A stretch of DNA of 64,000 nt, from assembly GCF_000013885.1 (NCBI RefSeq), contig NC_007959.1, positions 124,001 through 188,000 of the forward strand. Reading direction: 5' to 3'. A program made the translations under genes and the position numbers. Of this stretch, positions 27,387 to 35,867 are shown piece after piece. The notes below the pieces were generated by a model. That model did no database searches and had not been told where the DNA came from. It saw only the letters and a list, made by a program, of their open reading frames with translations. Numbering within the stretch: position 1 is the first letter of the stretch; the number at the start of each line of letters is the position of its first letter. Source of the stretch: Nitrobacter hamburgensis X14 (GTDB taxonomy: Bacteria > Pseudomonadota > Alphaproteobacteria > Rhizobiales > Xanthobacteraceae).

Positions 27387-28391
27387 ATGAGACGAACGAA
27401 TGAAGCAACGGCGGCGCAAATCGCGCTTGGCCTGGCGACGCTGGCGGCGGGCTCCGTCATGCTTGACAGACGTTCTCTCTCCCGAAGGCAGAAAAATCGT
27501 GCCCGCGCCATTAAACGCCACGCCGCAGCCATTTCCGAGGTCCGCGCTCTGCGCCCGAAGCTCGATCCACCCGCCACGGTGACCGCGGCGAAGCGGCTCA
27601 ATCGCGCGGCCGGTATGCTTGCGCTCTCGGTGCTGGCTGACAGCGGCATCGAGCATTACCGCGGTTCGTTCCGGAACAAGGCGATGTTCACCCCGCTGAT
27701 CGTCTCGGCGCTGACGCTCGGCATCAGCATCCATGGCACCGCCGACCGGCGCGAAAGCGCCCACGTCATACGCGACACGACCTATCTGCTGACCGCGGCT
27801 ACCGGCCTGATCGGTACCGGCTTCCACTTCTACAATGTTGCGAAGAAATCCGGCGGGTTTAGCTGGCAGAACCTGTTCTATGGCGCGCCACTCGGCGCCC
27901 CGATGGCCATTCTCCTGTCGGGCCTGATCGGATTCTGCTCCGAGCGGGTGCGTGAAACGCCTCGCGGCACGACGCCTTCAATTTTTGGTCTTCCCGCCGG
28001 CCGGGCGATGGCGGCGCTCACAAGCGGCGGACTGCTGGGAACGGCCGGCGAAGCTGGCCTGCTTCATTTCCGCGGCGCCTTTCATAACCCGTTCATGCTG
28101 TTGCCAGTGACGCTGCCGCCGATCGGCGCAGCGCTACTGGCGCGCGCCGCTGCCGCGGGTCCCGGCCGCCGCCATCCGTTCGCACGCTGGTGGATGCGGC
28201 TGCTCGTGACGATGGGCATCGCGGGGGTCGGCTTTCACGCCTATGGCGTGTCCCGGAACATGGGCGGGTGGCGCAACTGGAGCCAGAACGTGCTGAACGG
28301 TCCCCCCCTACCCGCACCTCCAAGTTTCGCAGGTCTGGCCCTCGCAGGTCTGGCCGCATTGGCATTGATGAGAGATCATCCCGATGCCTGA
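27387..28391 (+). CDS. Internally duplicated polytopic membrane protein of unknown function
   Basis: The 334-residue protein contains two similar halves. Half one (about 70-190) has GIEHYRGSFRNKAMFTPLIV and GTGFHFYNVAKKSGGFSWQN followed by GAPLGAPMAILLSGLIG. Half two (about 205-330) has AGLLHFRGAFHNPFMLLPVT and GVGFHAYGVSRNMGGWRNW followed by GPPLPAPPSFAGLALAGL. Each half has hydrophobic helices plus two conserved histidines (HxRGxFxN and GFHxY). I do not recognise a named family. It starts 10 bp after the enolase-superfamily gene and overlaps the next gene by eight bases, so it probably works with the dehydrogenase. Heme or quinone binding by the repeated histidines is only a guess. Confidence 0.75.
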   Translation: MRRTNEATAAQIALGLATLAAGSVMLDRRSLSRRQKNRARAIKRHAAAISEVRALRPKLDPPATVTAAKRLNRAAGMLALSVLADSGIEHYRGSFRNKAMFTPLIVSALTLGISIHGTADRRESAHVIRDTTYLLTAATGLIGTGFHFYNVAKKSGGFSWQNLFYGAPLGAPMAILLSGLIGFCSERVRETPRGTTPSIFGLPAGRAMAALTSGGLLGTAGEAGLLHFRGAFHNPFMLLPVTLPPIGAALLARAAAAGPGRRHPFARWWMRLLVTMGIAGVGFHAYGVSRNMGGWRNWSQNVLNGPPLPAPPSFAGLALAGLAALALMRDHPDA

Positions 28392-29040
28392 CTCCAGACC
28401 TGGCACCCGCTTCCCGGGCTACGACGTGTTGTCGAAACGGCAAGGCCCGTCGTGGAACGACAAGACTCGAGAAGTGATTGCCCGGCGTTTGTCCACCGGA
28501 TCGGAGCCGCAGTTCTTCGCCGCCGACGAGTTTTTGACCGTCGTTGCCGCCGCAAACCGGATCGTGCCCCAGCCGCCAACGCGATCGGCAATTCCCGTCG
28601 CTGCGCTCGTCGATCGAAAGTTGCACCTGGCCCAGTCCGACGGTTACCGGCCGCCGGGCACGCCGCGGGACGGCGATGCCTGGCGGCTCGGCCTCAAGGC
28701 TCTCGATGCCGAGACGCGGGCCGCATTTGACGCTCCCTTTCACATCTTGCTGGAGGCCGACCAGGACGTTCTGCTTCAGCGCATGCAGAAGGGGGAACTG
28801 CGAAACCCCGCATGGACCGAAATGACCTCGGACGTGTTTTTCAGGATGCGTTTGGCGAGAGACATTGTTCTCGCCTACTACGCCCATCCGACGGCGTGGA
28901 GCGAAATCGGCTGGGGCGGTCCGGCGAGCCCGCGCGGCTATGTGCGGATGGGCTATGACGAGCGCGACCCCTGGGAAGCCGCCGAAGTCAGGGACGGGGA
29001 CATCGAATCCGCGCGCCGGAAGAACAATCGTGTCAGATGA
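28384..29040 (+). CDS. Gluconate 2-dehydrogenase subunit 3-like protein
   Basis: The 218-residue protein resembles the small (gamma) subunit of membrane flavin dehydrogenases: PQFFAADEFLTVVAAANRIV and PIPVAALVDRKLHLAQSDGY at the front, then AETRAAFDAPFHILLEADQD and a C-terminal RLARDIVLAYYAHPTAWSEI and GWGGPASPRGY. Family members accompany a GMC-type large subunit and help its export or stability. No clear twin-arginine signal is seen. The start lies inside the 3' end of the membrane-protein gene and the GMC gene starts inside its own 3' end, so all are coupled. Confidence 0.85.
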   Translation: MPDSRPGTRFPGYDVLSKRQGPSWNDKTREVIARRLSTGSEPQFFAADEFLTVVAAANRIVPQPPTRSAIPVAALVDRKLHLAQSDGYRPPGTPRDGDAWRLGLKALDAETRAAFDAPFHILLEADQDVLLQRMQKGELRNPAWTEMTSDVFFRMRLARDIVLAYYAHPTAWSEIGWGGPASPRGYVRMGYDERDPWEAAEVRDGDIESARRKNNRVR

Positions 29041-30676
29041 TCCCTTCGCCGCTCCGCGCGCCGCCCATGGCCGCGCCCCCGATGTGTTCCGTCCCGGCGG
29101 ATGGATTCCGATGCGACAGCACCGGCAAGACGAGCCCGTCGACTTTGTCATCGTCGGCACCGGCGCCGGCGGCGGCACGCTCGCTTGCCGCCTTGCCGAG
29201 CACGGCTTCTCCGTCGTTGCCATGGATGCGGGACCGTATTTCCGGCCACTCGAGGATTTCGCATCGGACGAGTCGGAGCAGACCAAATTGTATTGGACCG
29301 ATGACCGCATCGTCGACGGAGCCAATCCGCTCCAGATGGGCGGCAACAACAGCGGCAAAGCCGTCGGCGGATCCACCGTGCACTTCGCGATGGTCTCGCT
29401 CCGGTTCCGTCCGGCATGGTTCAAATCGCGCAGCCTGCTCGGCTATGGCGCTGACTGGCCACTCGATTGGCGCGAGATGTGGCACTATTACAGCGAGGTC
29501 GAGGACGCATTGAAGATCGCCGGCCCGGTCAGCTATCCCTGGGGGCCGCGCCGGCCACGATATCCCTACCGGGCCCACGAGCTCAATGCCGCCGCACGCG
29601 CGCTCGCCGACGGTTGCGAAGCATTGGGAATCAAATGGACGGAAACGCCTATCGCCACGCTTTCGGCACCACGCGGATTGGCGCATCCGTGCGTGTATCG
29701 CGGATTTTGCACGTCGGGTTGCGCGACCAACGCCAAGCAAAGCGCGCTGGTGACCTGGATTCCGCGCGCCATCGCAGCCGGCGCCGAAATCCGCGATCTC
29801 GCAATGGTCGGCAGGATCGAAACGGACAATTCAGCCGTAGCGACCGGCGTGCACTACTATCGCGACGGCCAGTGGCGTTTTCAGCGCGCGCGCAATGTCG
29901 TCGTCGCAGGCTATGCGATCGAAACGCCGCGACTGCTGCTGAATTCCGCGACCGGTCGTTTCCCCGACGGACTCGCCAACGGCTCCGGTCTGGTCGGCAA
30001 GAATCTGATGGTGCAGTCGAACCAGGCCGTCTGGGGCACGATGGAGAGGGAAGTGCGCTCCTACAAGGGGCCGCCGTCCCTCGCCATCACCGAACACTGG
30101 AACTACGAGGATAAGGGCAAGGACTTCTTCGGCGGCTATTGCTACATGAGCCAGGGCCCGCTGCCGCAGTTGTGGGCCAACACCCTCATGAGCGCCCGCG
30201 GCCTTTGGGGAGCGCGGCTGATCGAAGAAATGGAGAAGTACAATCACGTCGTCGGTCTCAAGATCGTCGGCGAAATGTTGCCGCAGGAGACCAATCGCGT
30301 CACGCTTGCCGACGAGACCGATCAATACGGACTGCGGATCCCGCGCATCACCTACGCGTGGTGCGACAACGACCGGCGCCTGATCGATCACTCCCTCGCG
30401 TTCATGACCCAGGCGCTCGAGGCCGTCGACGCAACCGACCTCTGGCGTCAGAATGACGACACCTGTCATTTGAACGGCGCGGCGAGGATGGGAGATGATC
30501 CGTTCACCAGCGTCGTCAATGCCGATTGTCGAAGCTGGGACGTTCGCAACCTCTGGATCTGCGACGGGTCGGTCTTTCCCACCGTCGGCGGCGTCAATCC
30601 CTCCCTGACAATCCAGGCGATCGCCTGTCGGACGGCCGACCGGATCAAGACCATGGCCGGCCGAGGCGAACTTTAG
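29030..30676 (+). CDS. GMC-family FAD-dependent dehydrogenase (large subunit)
   Basis: I choose GTG 29030, which overlaps the previous stop by 11 bases, giving 548 residues; ATG 29111 is the alternative. The FAD-binding motif GTGAGGG is at 43-49, followed by the GMC signature GGNNSGKAVGGSTVHFAM and a cysteine pair (YRGFCTSGCATNAKQ) typical of gluconate/sorbitol dehydrogenase large subunits. The C-terminal catalytic residues are His in CHLNGAARMG and Asn in GGVNPSLTIQ. It should oxidise a sugar, sugar acid or alcohol and pass electrons to a membrane acceptor. The usual cytochrome c subunit gene is absent here. Confidence 0.88.
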   Translation: MSDDPFAAPRAAHGRAPDVFRPGGWIPMRQHRQDEPVDFVIVGTGAGGGTLACRLAEHGFSVVAMDAGPYFRPLEDFASDESEQTKLYWTDDRIVDGANPLQMGGNNSGKAVGGSTVHFAMVSLRFRPAWFKSRSLLGYGADWPLDWREMWHYYSEVEDALKIAGPVSYPWGPRRPRYPYRAHELNAAARALADGCEALGIKWTETPIATLSAPRGLAHPCVYRGFCTSGCATNAKQSALVTWIPRAIAAGAEIRDLAMVGRIETDNSAVATGVHYYRDGQWRFQRARNVVVAGYAIETPRLLLNSATGRFPDGLANGSGLVGKNLMVQSNQAVWGTMEREVRSYKGPPSLAITEHWNYEDKGKDFFGGYCYMSQGPLPQLWANTLMSARGLWGARLIEEMEKYNHVVGLKIVGEMLPQETNRVTLADETDQYGLRIPRITYAWCDNDRRLIDHSLAFMTQALEAVDATDLWRQNDDTCHLNGAARMGDDPFTSVVNADCRSWDVRNLWICDGSVFPTVGGVNPSLTIQAIACRTADRIKTMAGRGEL

Positions 30677-30932
30677 CTGCACGACGAAGATGGATCAAGG
30701 TGGTGATCAAGGCCGCGAGCGAGTTTCGACCATGGCATATGCCCGCGGATCTCGGACGCGTGCGTCAGGGAGGTGGAGTTGGCGAACCAGATGGCAGAGG
30801 CAGCGAGAAAGGTGCAGCGCGCAGGATGTATCTGTTGTCGCGCAGCCAATCCGGCAAAATGGATTACTTGTCGATGCAGACGATTGTCATCCGGCATGTG
30901 CATAATCGCTCCGGCGCTGACTCGTTGCTTTT
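30677..30932 (+). other. Short intergenic stretch with a weak ORF
   Basis: The region between the GMC gene and the FMN-reductase stop holds a possible 75-residue frame (GTG 30773-31000) with many cysteines (AGCICCRAANPAKW) but its 3' half overlaps the reductase gene on the other strand and it matches no family I know. I do not call it a gene. Confidence 0.3.
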
Positions 30933-32009
30933 TTATTTCGGAACGGGATCGCTTAGCCCTTCAGCGGGATTATCGAGGCGACCGGCACGCGCGAGTCTGA
31001 CGGCAGCGCCCAACGCCCGGGCCGCGTTACCCACTTCCTCCTGGAAAGCCGTGTCCTTGTCGAACTCCTCGTGAGAGGTCGCATAGGGTTTCATGTAGCC
31101 TACGTAACCGTCGCACTCCGCCATGTTGCCGGCGGATATCAACTTCATATCCGTCAGCCAGTCGGAGAGCGACCGCCGCAATGTTTCCGCGCCAATGCTG
31201 TCGCCATGCACAATCAGGCCAAAATGCCGCCCGGCCAAATGGCGAGGATAAGGCCAGCCCCGCAGTTCGAGCTCTTTTGCTTCGCTGACGGTTTTGCCGT
31301 GGGTTGAAGATGGATCGGGATTGCCACCGTCGGCGCAGACCAGCCGATCGATCATCGCCTTCAACGCTGTCGGTGCCTGATACCAGTTGACCGGCGTGAC
31401 GATCATAATGCCATGAGCGGCGACCCAAAGCGGATAGATCTCGTTCATCCAGTCGTCGGTCTGCCCCAGCGAATAATTGGGATAGCAACTGCACGGCCAG
31501 TGGCAAAGCGCCATCGACGTCGATGCGCAAGACTTGCACGGATGAATCTGCTTTCCAAATTCCGACGCCAGTCGCGACAGGTTGAGCACATCGACATCAA
31601 ATCCCATTTCGACAAAGCAGGATTTTGCAATCTCCACCATCCGCCAGGTCTTGGACATTTCGCCCGGGCAGGTGTGTTCGCTGCGCGACGAGCCGTTAAT
31701 CAGAAGAATACGCAAGCTCAGACCCGTGTCATCATAACGTTGCTGCGCCTGATCGATCGCGTCGCGCGCCTTGAGCCAGTCGACGGCGAGGTCATAGTCA
31801 GGATCGGCAAACCCAGCACCGGCCTTGCGGGTCGCCGGTGACTTGCGCGAATGGCTATAGGCATCCCATGCCGCTGCTATGATCGTATCAAGCTCGCGCC
31901 CGAGCGGCGAAAACACAGGATCCCGAAAGCGCTCACGATAACGTCGTTCAAATTCATTACGATCTAATCTAACAGGAGGCATTCCCGTTCGGACCATCGA
32001 TTCAACCAT
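30933..32009 (-). CDS. NADPH-dependent FMN reductase / flavodoxin-fold oxidoreductase
   Basis: The 358-residue protein has an N-terminal helical extension of about 100 residues and then a flavodoxin-like domain: LRILLINGSSRSEHTCPGEM (phosphate loop for FMN), GIMIVTPVNWYQAPTALKAM and a four-cysteine patch, CKSCASTSMALCHWPCSCYP. The last patch is unusual for simple FMN reductases and could bind a metal or form disulfides. The family transfers electrons from NAD(P)H to flavin or quinones. The gene has its own upstream region with a tandem 13-bp repeat and a GAAGG ribosome-binding site. Confidence 0.8.
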   Translation of the reverse strand: MVESMVRTGMPPVRLDRNEFERRYRERFRDPVFSPLGRELDTIIAAAWDAYSHSRKSPATRKAGAGFADPDYDLAVDWLKARDAIDQAQQRYDDTGLSLRILLINGSSRSEHTCPGEMSKTWRMVEIAKSCFVEMGFDVDVLNLSRLASEFGKQIHPCKSCASTSMALCHWPCSCYPNYSLGQTDDWMNEIYPLWVAAHGIMIVTPVNWYQAPTALKAMIDRLVCADGGNPDPSSTHGKTVSEAKELELRGWPYPRHLAGRHFGLIVHGDSIGAETLRRSLSDWLTDMKLISAGNMAECDGYVGYMKPYATSHEEFDKDTAFQEEVGNAARALGAAVRLARAGRLDNPAEGLSDPVPK

Positions 32010-32020
32010 GAGTGCCTTCT

Positions 32021-32046
32021 TTATAACGTGTTTTTATAACGTGTTC
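32021..32046 (-). repeat. Tandem 13-bp repeat upstream of the FMN reductase
   Basis: TTATAACGTGTTT is followed directly by TTATAACGTGTTC, so on the gene strand AACACGTTATAA occurs twice, 12 to 37 bases before the ATG. It is A+T-rich against a G+C-rich background. The position suggests an operator or part of the promoter/leader. Confidence 0.6.
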
Positions 32047-32133
32047 GTCCGCACCGCCAGAAACTCATTGATCTAAGAACCCGGCCGGCAAACGTCGAGT
32101 GCGCCGCCATGTTTGGAGACCGCGACGGGAGGA

Positions 32134-32349
32134 TCACCTTGTTTCCGCGCCTAGTGCAGTCCTGTTGCCCGCCGATCGACCCGGAACGCTGATGTGAATT
32201 TCGTGCCCTTCACGTATCGCCAGGCTTGCCGTGGCAACCGCCGCCTCAAAGGCGGCTTCCTTAGTTGCGTAATCGTTCGTTGCATCTCCATCGTACAGGA
32301 TCGTCCATCCCTGCCCGCGCACGACCACTGCATATTGTGCAAGTCCCAT
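32134..32349 (-). CDS. Small conserved hypothetical protein
   Basis: ATG 32349 (MGLAQYAVVVRGQGWTILYD) gives 71 residues. The pattern of a beta hairpin, YATKEAAFEAAVATASLAIR and a strand EIHISVPG resembles small alpha/beta proteins common in Bradyrhizobium whose function is unknown. A longer frame to 32457 exists, but its extra N-terminus is arginine-rich and looks untranslated. No partner gene is obvious. Confidence 0.55.
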   Translation of the reverse strand: MGLAQYAVVVRGQGWTILYDGDATNDYATKEAAFEAAVATASLAIREGHEIHISVPGRSAGNRTALGAETR

Positions 32350-32658
32350 AACTGAAGCCCTCTCGATCCATCGAATCCCGGTCGCTGTACATCGGCGCCA
32401 ACCGACGTGGAGCCTCCGCTGCCACTCTGCCACTTCCATCGCACTCCTTGGCACCAATTCCGGCCCGCAGCCGAGGTTCCTGAATCATGCCGCGAATCTT
32501 TTTCCGGGCCATGAGGCAGCCAAACAGGCCCACACACCTGTCTGATTTGGTCTGCTTGCTTAGTTGCTCTTGCAGCACATCTGCCCCAGGAACCGGCGCG
32601 CCGAGCTGCCGTTAATACTCGGTGTCCGCTCAATTCGAGGCAAGAGGCTTTCCGAGCG
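32350..32658. other. Intergenic stretch without a clear gene
   Basis: About 310 bp lie between two divergent genes, the small minus-strand gene and the plus-strand DUF72 gene. Frames here overlap with no recognisable motifs. Promoters for both are expected. Confidence 0.4.
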
Positions 32659-33414
32659 ATGAGCAAGAAACCAAAGCCGGTTCTTCTCATCGGAACCTCT
32701 GGCTGGAGTTACAAATCCTGGCGCGGTCCGTTTTTCCCGCCGCAACTTCCGGCCCGGTTTCACCTCGACTACTACTCACATCACTTCCGCACGACGGAAC
32801 TTAACGGGGTTTTCTATCGGACACCGACAACCGGGGCAGTCCGTGCCTGGGTCGAACAGACTCCCCAAGAATTTGTCTTCGCCTGGAAGGTCTCAAAGTT
32901 CATCACGCACTGGAAACGGCTCGGCCCGAAATCCGGCAACAGCCTCGCCCTGCTGGAACGTCGCCTCCGCCTTCTGAAGGCGAAGGCTGGTCCCGTGCTG
33001 TTTCAGCTTCCACCGCAATTTCAGAAGGACACCACGCGGCTTGCGTCGTTTCTCAAGCGGCTCCGCAAACCGCGCCCTTACGTCTTTGAGTTTCGTCATC
33101 CGAGCTGGTACACGCCGGAAACCTTCGATCTTCTGCGCGATCATAGCAGCGCCCTTTGCATCTCGGACCATCACGACGCACCGGCACCATGGAAGGTAAC
33201 CGCACCCCATGTCTACGTCCGCGCTCATGGACCATCGGGAAACTATCGCGATCGTTATGCGCCGCAAACACTGACGGCTTGGGCGCGGCGGCTATCACGC
33301 CTGCGAAACGAGGGACACAGTATCTACGTTTATTTCGACAACGATCAGAAGAGCGCGGCTCCGCTCGATGCCGCACGGCTGATGCGGCTGATGCACTTGA
33401 AAGCTGACGCATAG
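32659..33414 (+). CDS. DUF72 domain protein
   Basis: The 251-residue protein follows the DUF72 pattern: IGTSGWSYKSWRGPFFPP at the start, YYSHHFRTTELNGVFYRTPT, AWKVSKFITHWKRL, PVLFQLPPQFQKD, FEFRHPSWY, and near the end HVYVRAHGPSGNYRDRY and IYVYFDNDQ. The fold is a TIM barrel; a role in nucleic-acid or sugar metabolism has been proposed but is not established. The ORF looks complete and is of normal length. Confidence 0.88.
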   Translation: MSKKPKPVLLIGTSGWSYKSWRGPFFPPQLPARFHLDYYSHHFRTTELNGVFYRTPTTGAVRAWVEQTPQEFVFAWKVSKFITHWKRLGPKSGNSLALLERRLRLLKAKAGPVLFQLPPQFQKDTTRLASFLKRLRKPRPYVFEFRHPSWYTPETFDLLRDHSSALCISDHHDAPAPWKVTAPHVYVRAHGPSGNYRDRYAPQTLTAWARRLSRLRNEGHSIYVYFDNDQKSAAPLDAARLMRLMHLKADA

Positions 33415-33591
33415 GCGGCCTTTCAAGCAGTTGTCACCGCGGCACATTTTTTGGAACATTTGTTCTCGGAGAGGATGCAGGAGCCGTGATCTGCAATATG
33501 TGGCAAACCATCGGAATGTTCCCGTTGGGCACGTCTCGGTTATCACTGAATGCTCATGGAATTCTCCCTGGGTTATTAAAAGGAAAAGCGG

Positions 33592-35367
33592 TTGGAGCGG
33601 CAAACGTTCCGGCGCGGGGCCGAGGACCGGTTCCAGAGCGACCAGGAGTTGGCTCTTCTCGCCTTGATTATTACAAACGTCGGGTTCCAATACGCCATCA
33701 ACGTCTGGAATCGCGCGATCTTTGACGCCATCGAGAAGCGCGACTCCGCTACGGTTTTTTATCTAACGGGGGTGTTCTTCCCGCTCGCGATCGGCAGCGT
33801 GGCACTCGGCGTATTTCAGGTGTTCGCCCGCATGGGCATCCAGCGCCGCTGGCGCGCGTGGCTGACCGATTCGGTGGTGTCGCGGTGGTTGACCAACGGC
33901 CGCTATTATCAACTCAATCTTGTCAGCGGCGACCACGAAAACCCGGAATATCGCATCGCCGAGGATCTGCGGGTTGCCACCGACGCGCCGGTGGATTTTG
34001 CTTCCGGCGTGATATCCGCGTTCCTTTCGGCGGCAACTTTTATTGTGGTGCTCTGGACCATTGGGGGGGCGCTGACCCTGACGATCGGCGGGTCGACATT
34101 TACCATGCCCGGTTTTCTGGTGGTGGCGGCGGTGATCTATGCCGGAGTTACCAGCACTTCGATGGCCTACATCGGCCGCCACTTTGTCGCGGTTTCGGAG
34201 GGTAAAAACCAGGCCGAAGCCGAATATCGCTACGCGTTGACGCGTGTTCGCGAGAACGGCGAAAGCATCGCCCTGTTGGGTGGTGAGGAGGAAGAGCGCG
34301 ACGGAATCGACAAAACGTTCGCCAGCGTCATCAAGCAATGGGCGCTCCTGTGCGGTCAGCACATGCGTACCACCATCGTATCGCAGGGATCGAGCCTGAT
34401 CGCTCCGGTCATCCCGCTGTTACTATGCGCGCCGAAATTCCTCGATGGCAGCATGACGTTGGGACAGGTGATGCAGGCGGCGTCGGCCTTCACCATCGTG
34501 CAAAGCGCGTTCGGCTGGCTTGTCGATAATTATCCGCGTCTGGCTGACTGGAATGCCTGCGCGCGGCGGATCGCGTCGCTGATGATGTCGATTGACGGGC
34601 TGGATCGCGCCGAGCGTGGCGACGGCATCGGCCGCATCCAGCGCGGCGAGAGCGCGGGCGACGCGATCCTCAGCCTTAACGACTTGTCCGTGACGCTCGA
34701 CGACGGCACCGCCGTGGTGAGAGAAGCGGAAGTGATCATCGACACAGGCGAGCGCGTGCTGGTCGCGGGTGAGTCCGGGACCGGCAAAAGCACGTTGGTG
34801 CGGGCTATCGCTGGCCTGTGGCCATGGGGTGGCGGCAGCGTCAGCTTCCATCCGGACCGTCGGTTGTTCATGCTACCGCAAAAGCCGTACGTGCCGTTTG
34901 GAACCTTACGTCGCGCTGCCGCCTACCCCGCGGGTGCGGAAGACTGGACTCTTGAACAAATTGGCACCGCGCTGGACAAAGTAGGGCTGGGTCATCTCAA
35001 GGAGCGACTTGAGGAAGAAGCGCCCTGGGACCAGACGCTTTCGGGCGGCGAAAAGCAGCGGCTCGCTTTCGCCCGGCTGTTTTTGCACAACCCCGATATT
35101 ATCGTGTTGGACGAGGCAACGTCCGCGCTCGACGCAAAGAGCCAGGATAAGATGATGGAACTCCTCAATAAGCAGCTTCCCAACGCCACCGTCGTCAGCG
35201 TGGCACATCGGGTCGAACTCGAAGCCTTTCATACTCGAAAGGTCGTTCTAGAGCGACGCCAGGGTGGCGCGAAGCTGGTAAGCGATATTGACCTCATTCC
35301 GCGCAAGGGAAAACGCCGCCTGCTGGGTCGTTTCCTGCGCCAACGCCAGAGCAATGCATCTCGTTGA
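33592..35367 (+). CDS. SbmA/BacA-like ABC transporter, fused permease and ATPase
   Basis: Translation likely starts at TTG 33592 after AAAAGGAAAAGCGG, giving 591 residues. The membrane part has the family pattern GFQYAINVWNRAIFDAIEKR, GIQRRWRAWLTDSVVSRWL, GRYYQLNLVSGDHENPEYRI and EDLRVATDAPVDF. The ATPase part has Walker A GESGTGKST, signature LSGGEKQR and Walker B IIVLDEATSALD. This YddA/Rv1819c-like group transports peptides, vitamin B12 or antimicrobial peptides; in rhizobia relatives matter for coping with host peptides. The first residues differ from the usual start (an extra helix is missing), so a small N-terminal loss is possible. Confidence 0.85.
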   Translation: MERQTFRRGAEDRFQSDQELALLALIITNVGFQYAINVWNRAIFDAIEKRDSATVFYLTGVFFPLAIGSVALGVFQVFARMGIQRRWRAWLTDSVVSRWLTNGRYYQLNLVSGDHENPEYRIAEDLRVATDAPVDFASGVISAFLSAATFIVVLWTIGGALTLTIGGSTFTMPGFLVVAAVIYAGVTSTSMAYIGRHFVAVSEGKNQAEAEYRYALTRVRENGESIALLGGEEEERDGIDKTFASVIKQWALLCGQHMRTTIVSQGSSLIAPVIPLLLCAPKFLDGSMTLGQVMQAASAFTIVQSAFGWLVDNYPRLADWNACARRIASLMMSIDGLDRAERGDGIGRIQRGESAGDAILSLNDLSVTLDDGTAVVREAEVIIDTGERVLVAGESGTGKSTLVRAIAGLWPWGGGSVSFHPDRRLFMLPQKPYVPFGTLRRAAAYPAGAEDWTLEQIGTALDKVGLGHLKERLEEEAPWDQTLSGGEKQRLAFARLFLHNPDIIVLDEATSALDAKSQDKMMELLNKQLPNATVVSVAHRVELEAFHTRKVVLERRQGGAKLVSDIDLIPRKGKRRLLGRFLRQRQSNASR

Positions 35368-35472
35368 GCGAGAGCGCTGCGACGACAAGTGAGATATCCT
35401 CGCGGCCGCGCCAGGCCTGACCACAGCTGCGTCGCGGCAACAATCGGCATTATGCGCGCCAAGCATTGCGTT

Positions 35473-35664
35473 TCAGTTGATCAGCTGCGGCCGTCCGAAC
35501 CCACGCTCCAACCGGTCGATCGCGACCACCAACTCGTGCCGATCCAGAATTTCGACCAACCGATCAATCGTAATTTCCGGAAACCCGGTGCCGACTTCAA
35601 GATATCGGTCGATAATATCCTTTATCTCAACGATGACGTGAAGCAATACATCATGGTCTCTCAT
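35473..35664 (-). CDS. Small hypothetical protein with strong ribosome-binding site
   Basis: The 63-residue protein (MRDHDVLLHVIVEIKDIIDR...) starts at ATG 35664, seven bases after a perfect AGGAGG. It is acidic and probably helical (TIDRLVEILDRHELVVAIDR). No family is recognised. Its strong start signal sets it apart from the long shadow frames around it. It ends about 100 bp after the ABC-transporter stop, in convergent orientation. Confidence 0.6.
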   Translation of the reverse strand: MRDHDVLLHVIVEIKDIIDRYLEVGTGFPEITIDRLVEILDRHELVVAIDRLERGFGRPQLIN

Positions 35665-35867
35665 GTCCACCTCCTGCGGAGACTGGCCACAAAAACATAA
35701 GTCAACCGTCGCTGGCTGTCGGTTCAAATGCAGATCGGCTTCTAGGAGAAACTCGAACGTCCTCATCCCGCCAACGTTGTCGTCGGGACCGGTCCGCACG
35801 CTTCGGATCGCGCTGGCCAGGCGCCGCCAGAGACAATATGTACATGGCGGATCAATTGTGACCGACC

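Noticed and set aside
26652..27827. 391-codon minus-strand frame
   Set aside because: Antisense of the enolase-superfamily gene with all active-site residues; no independent support.
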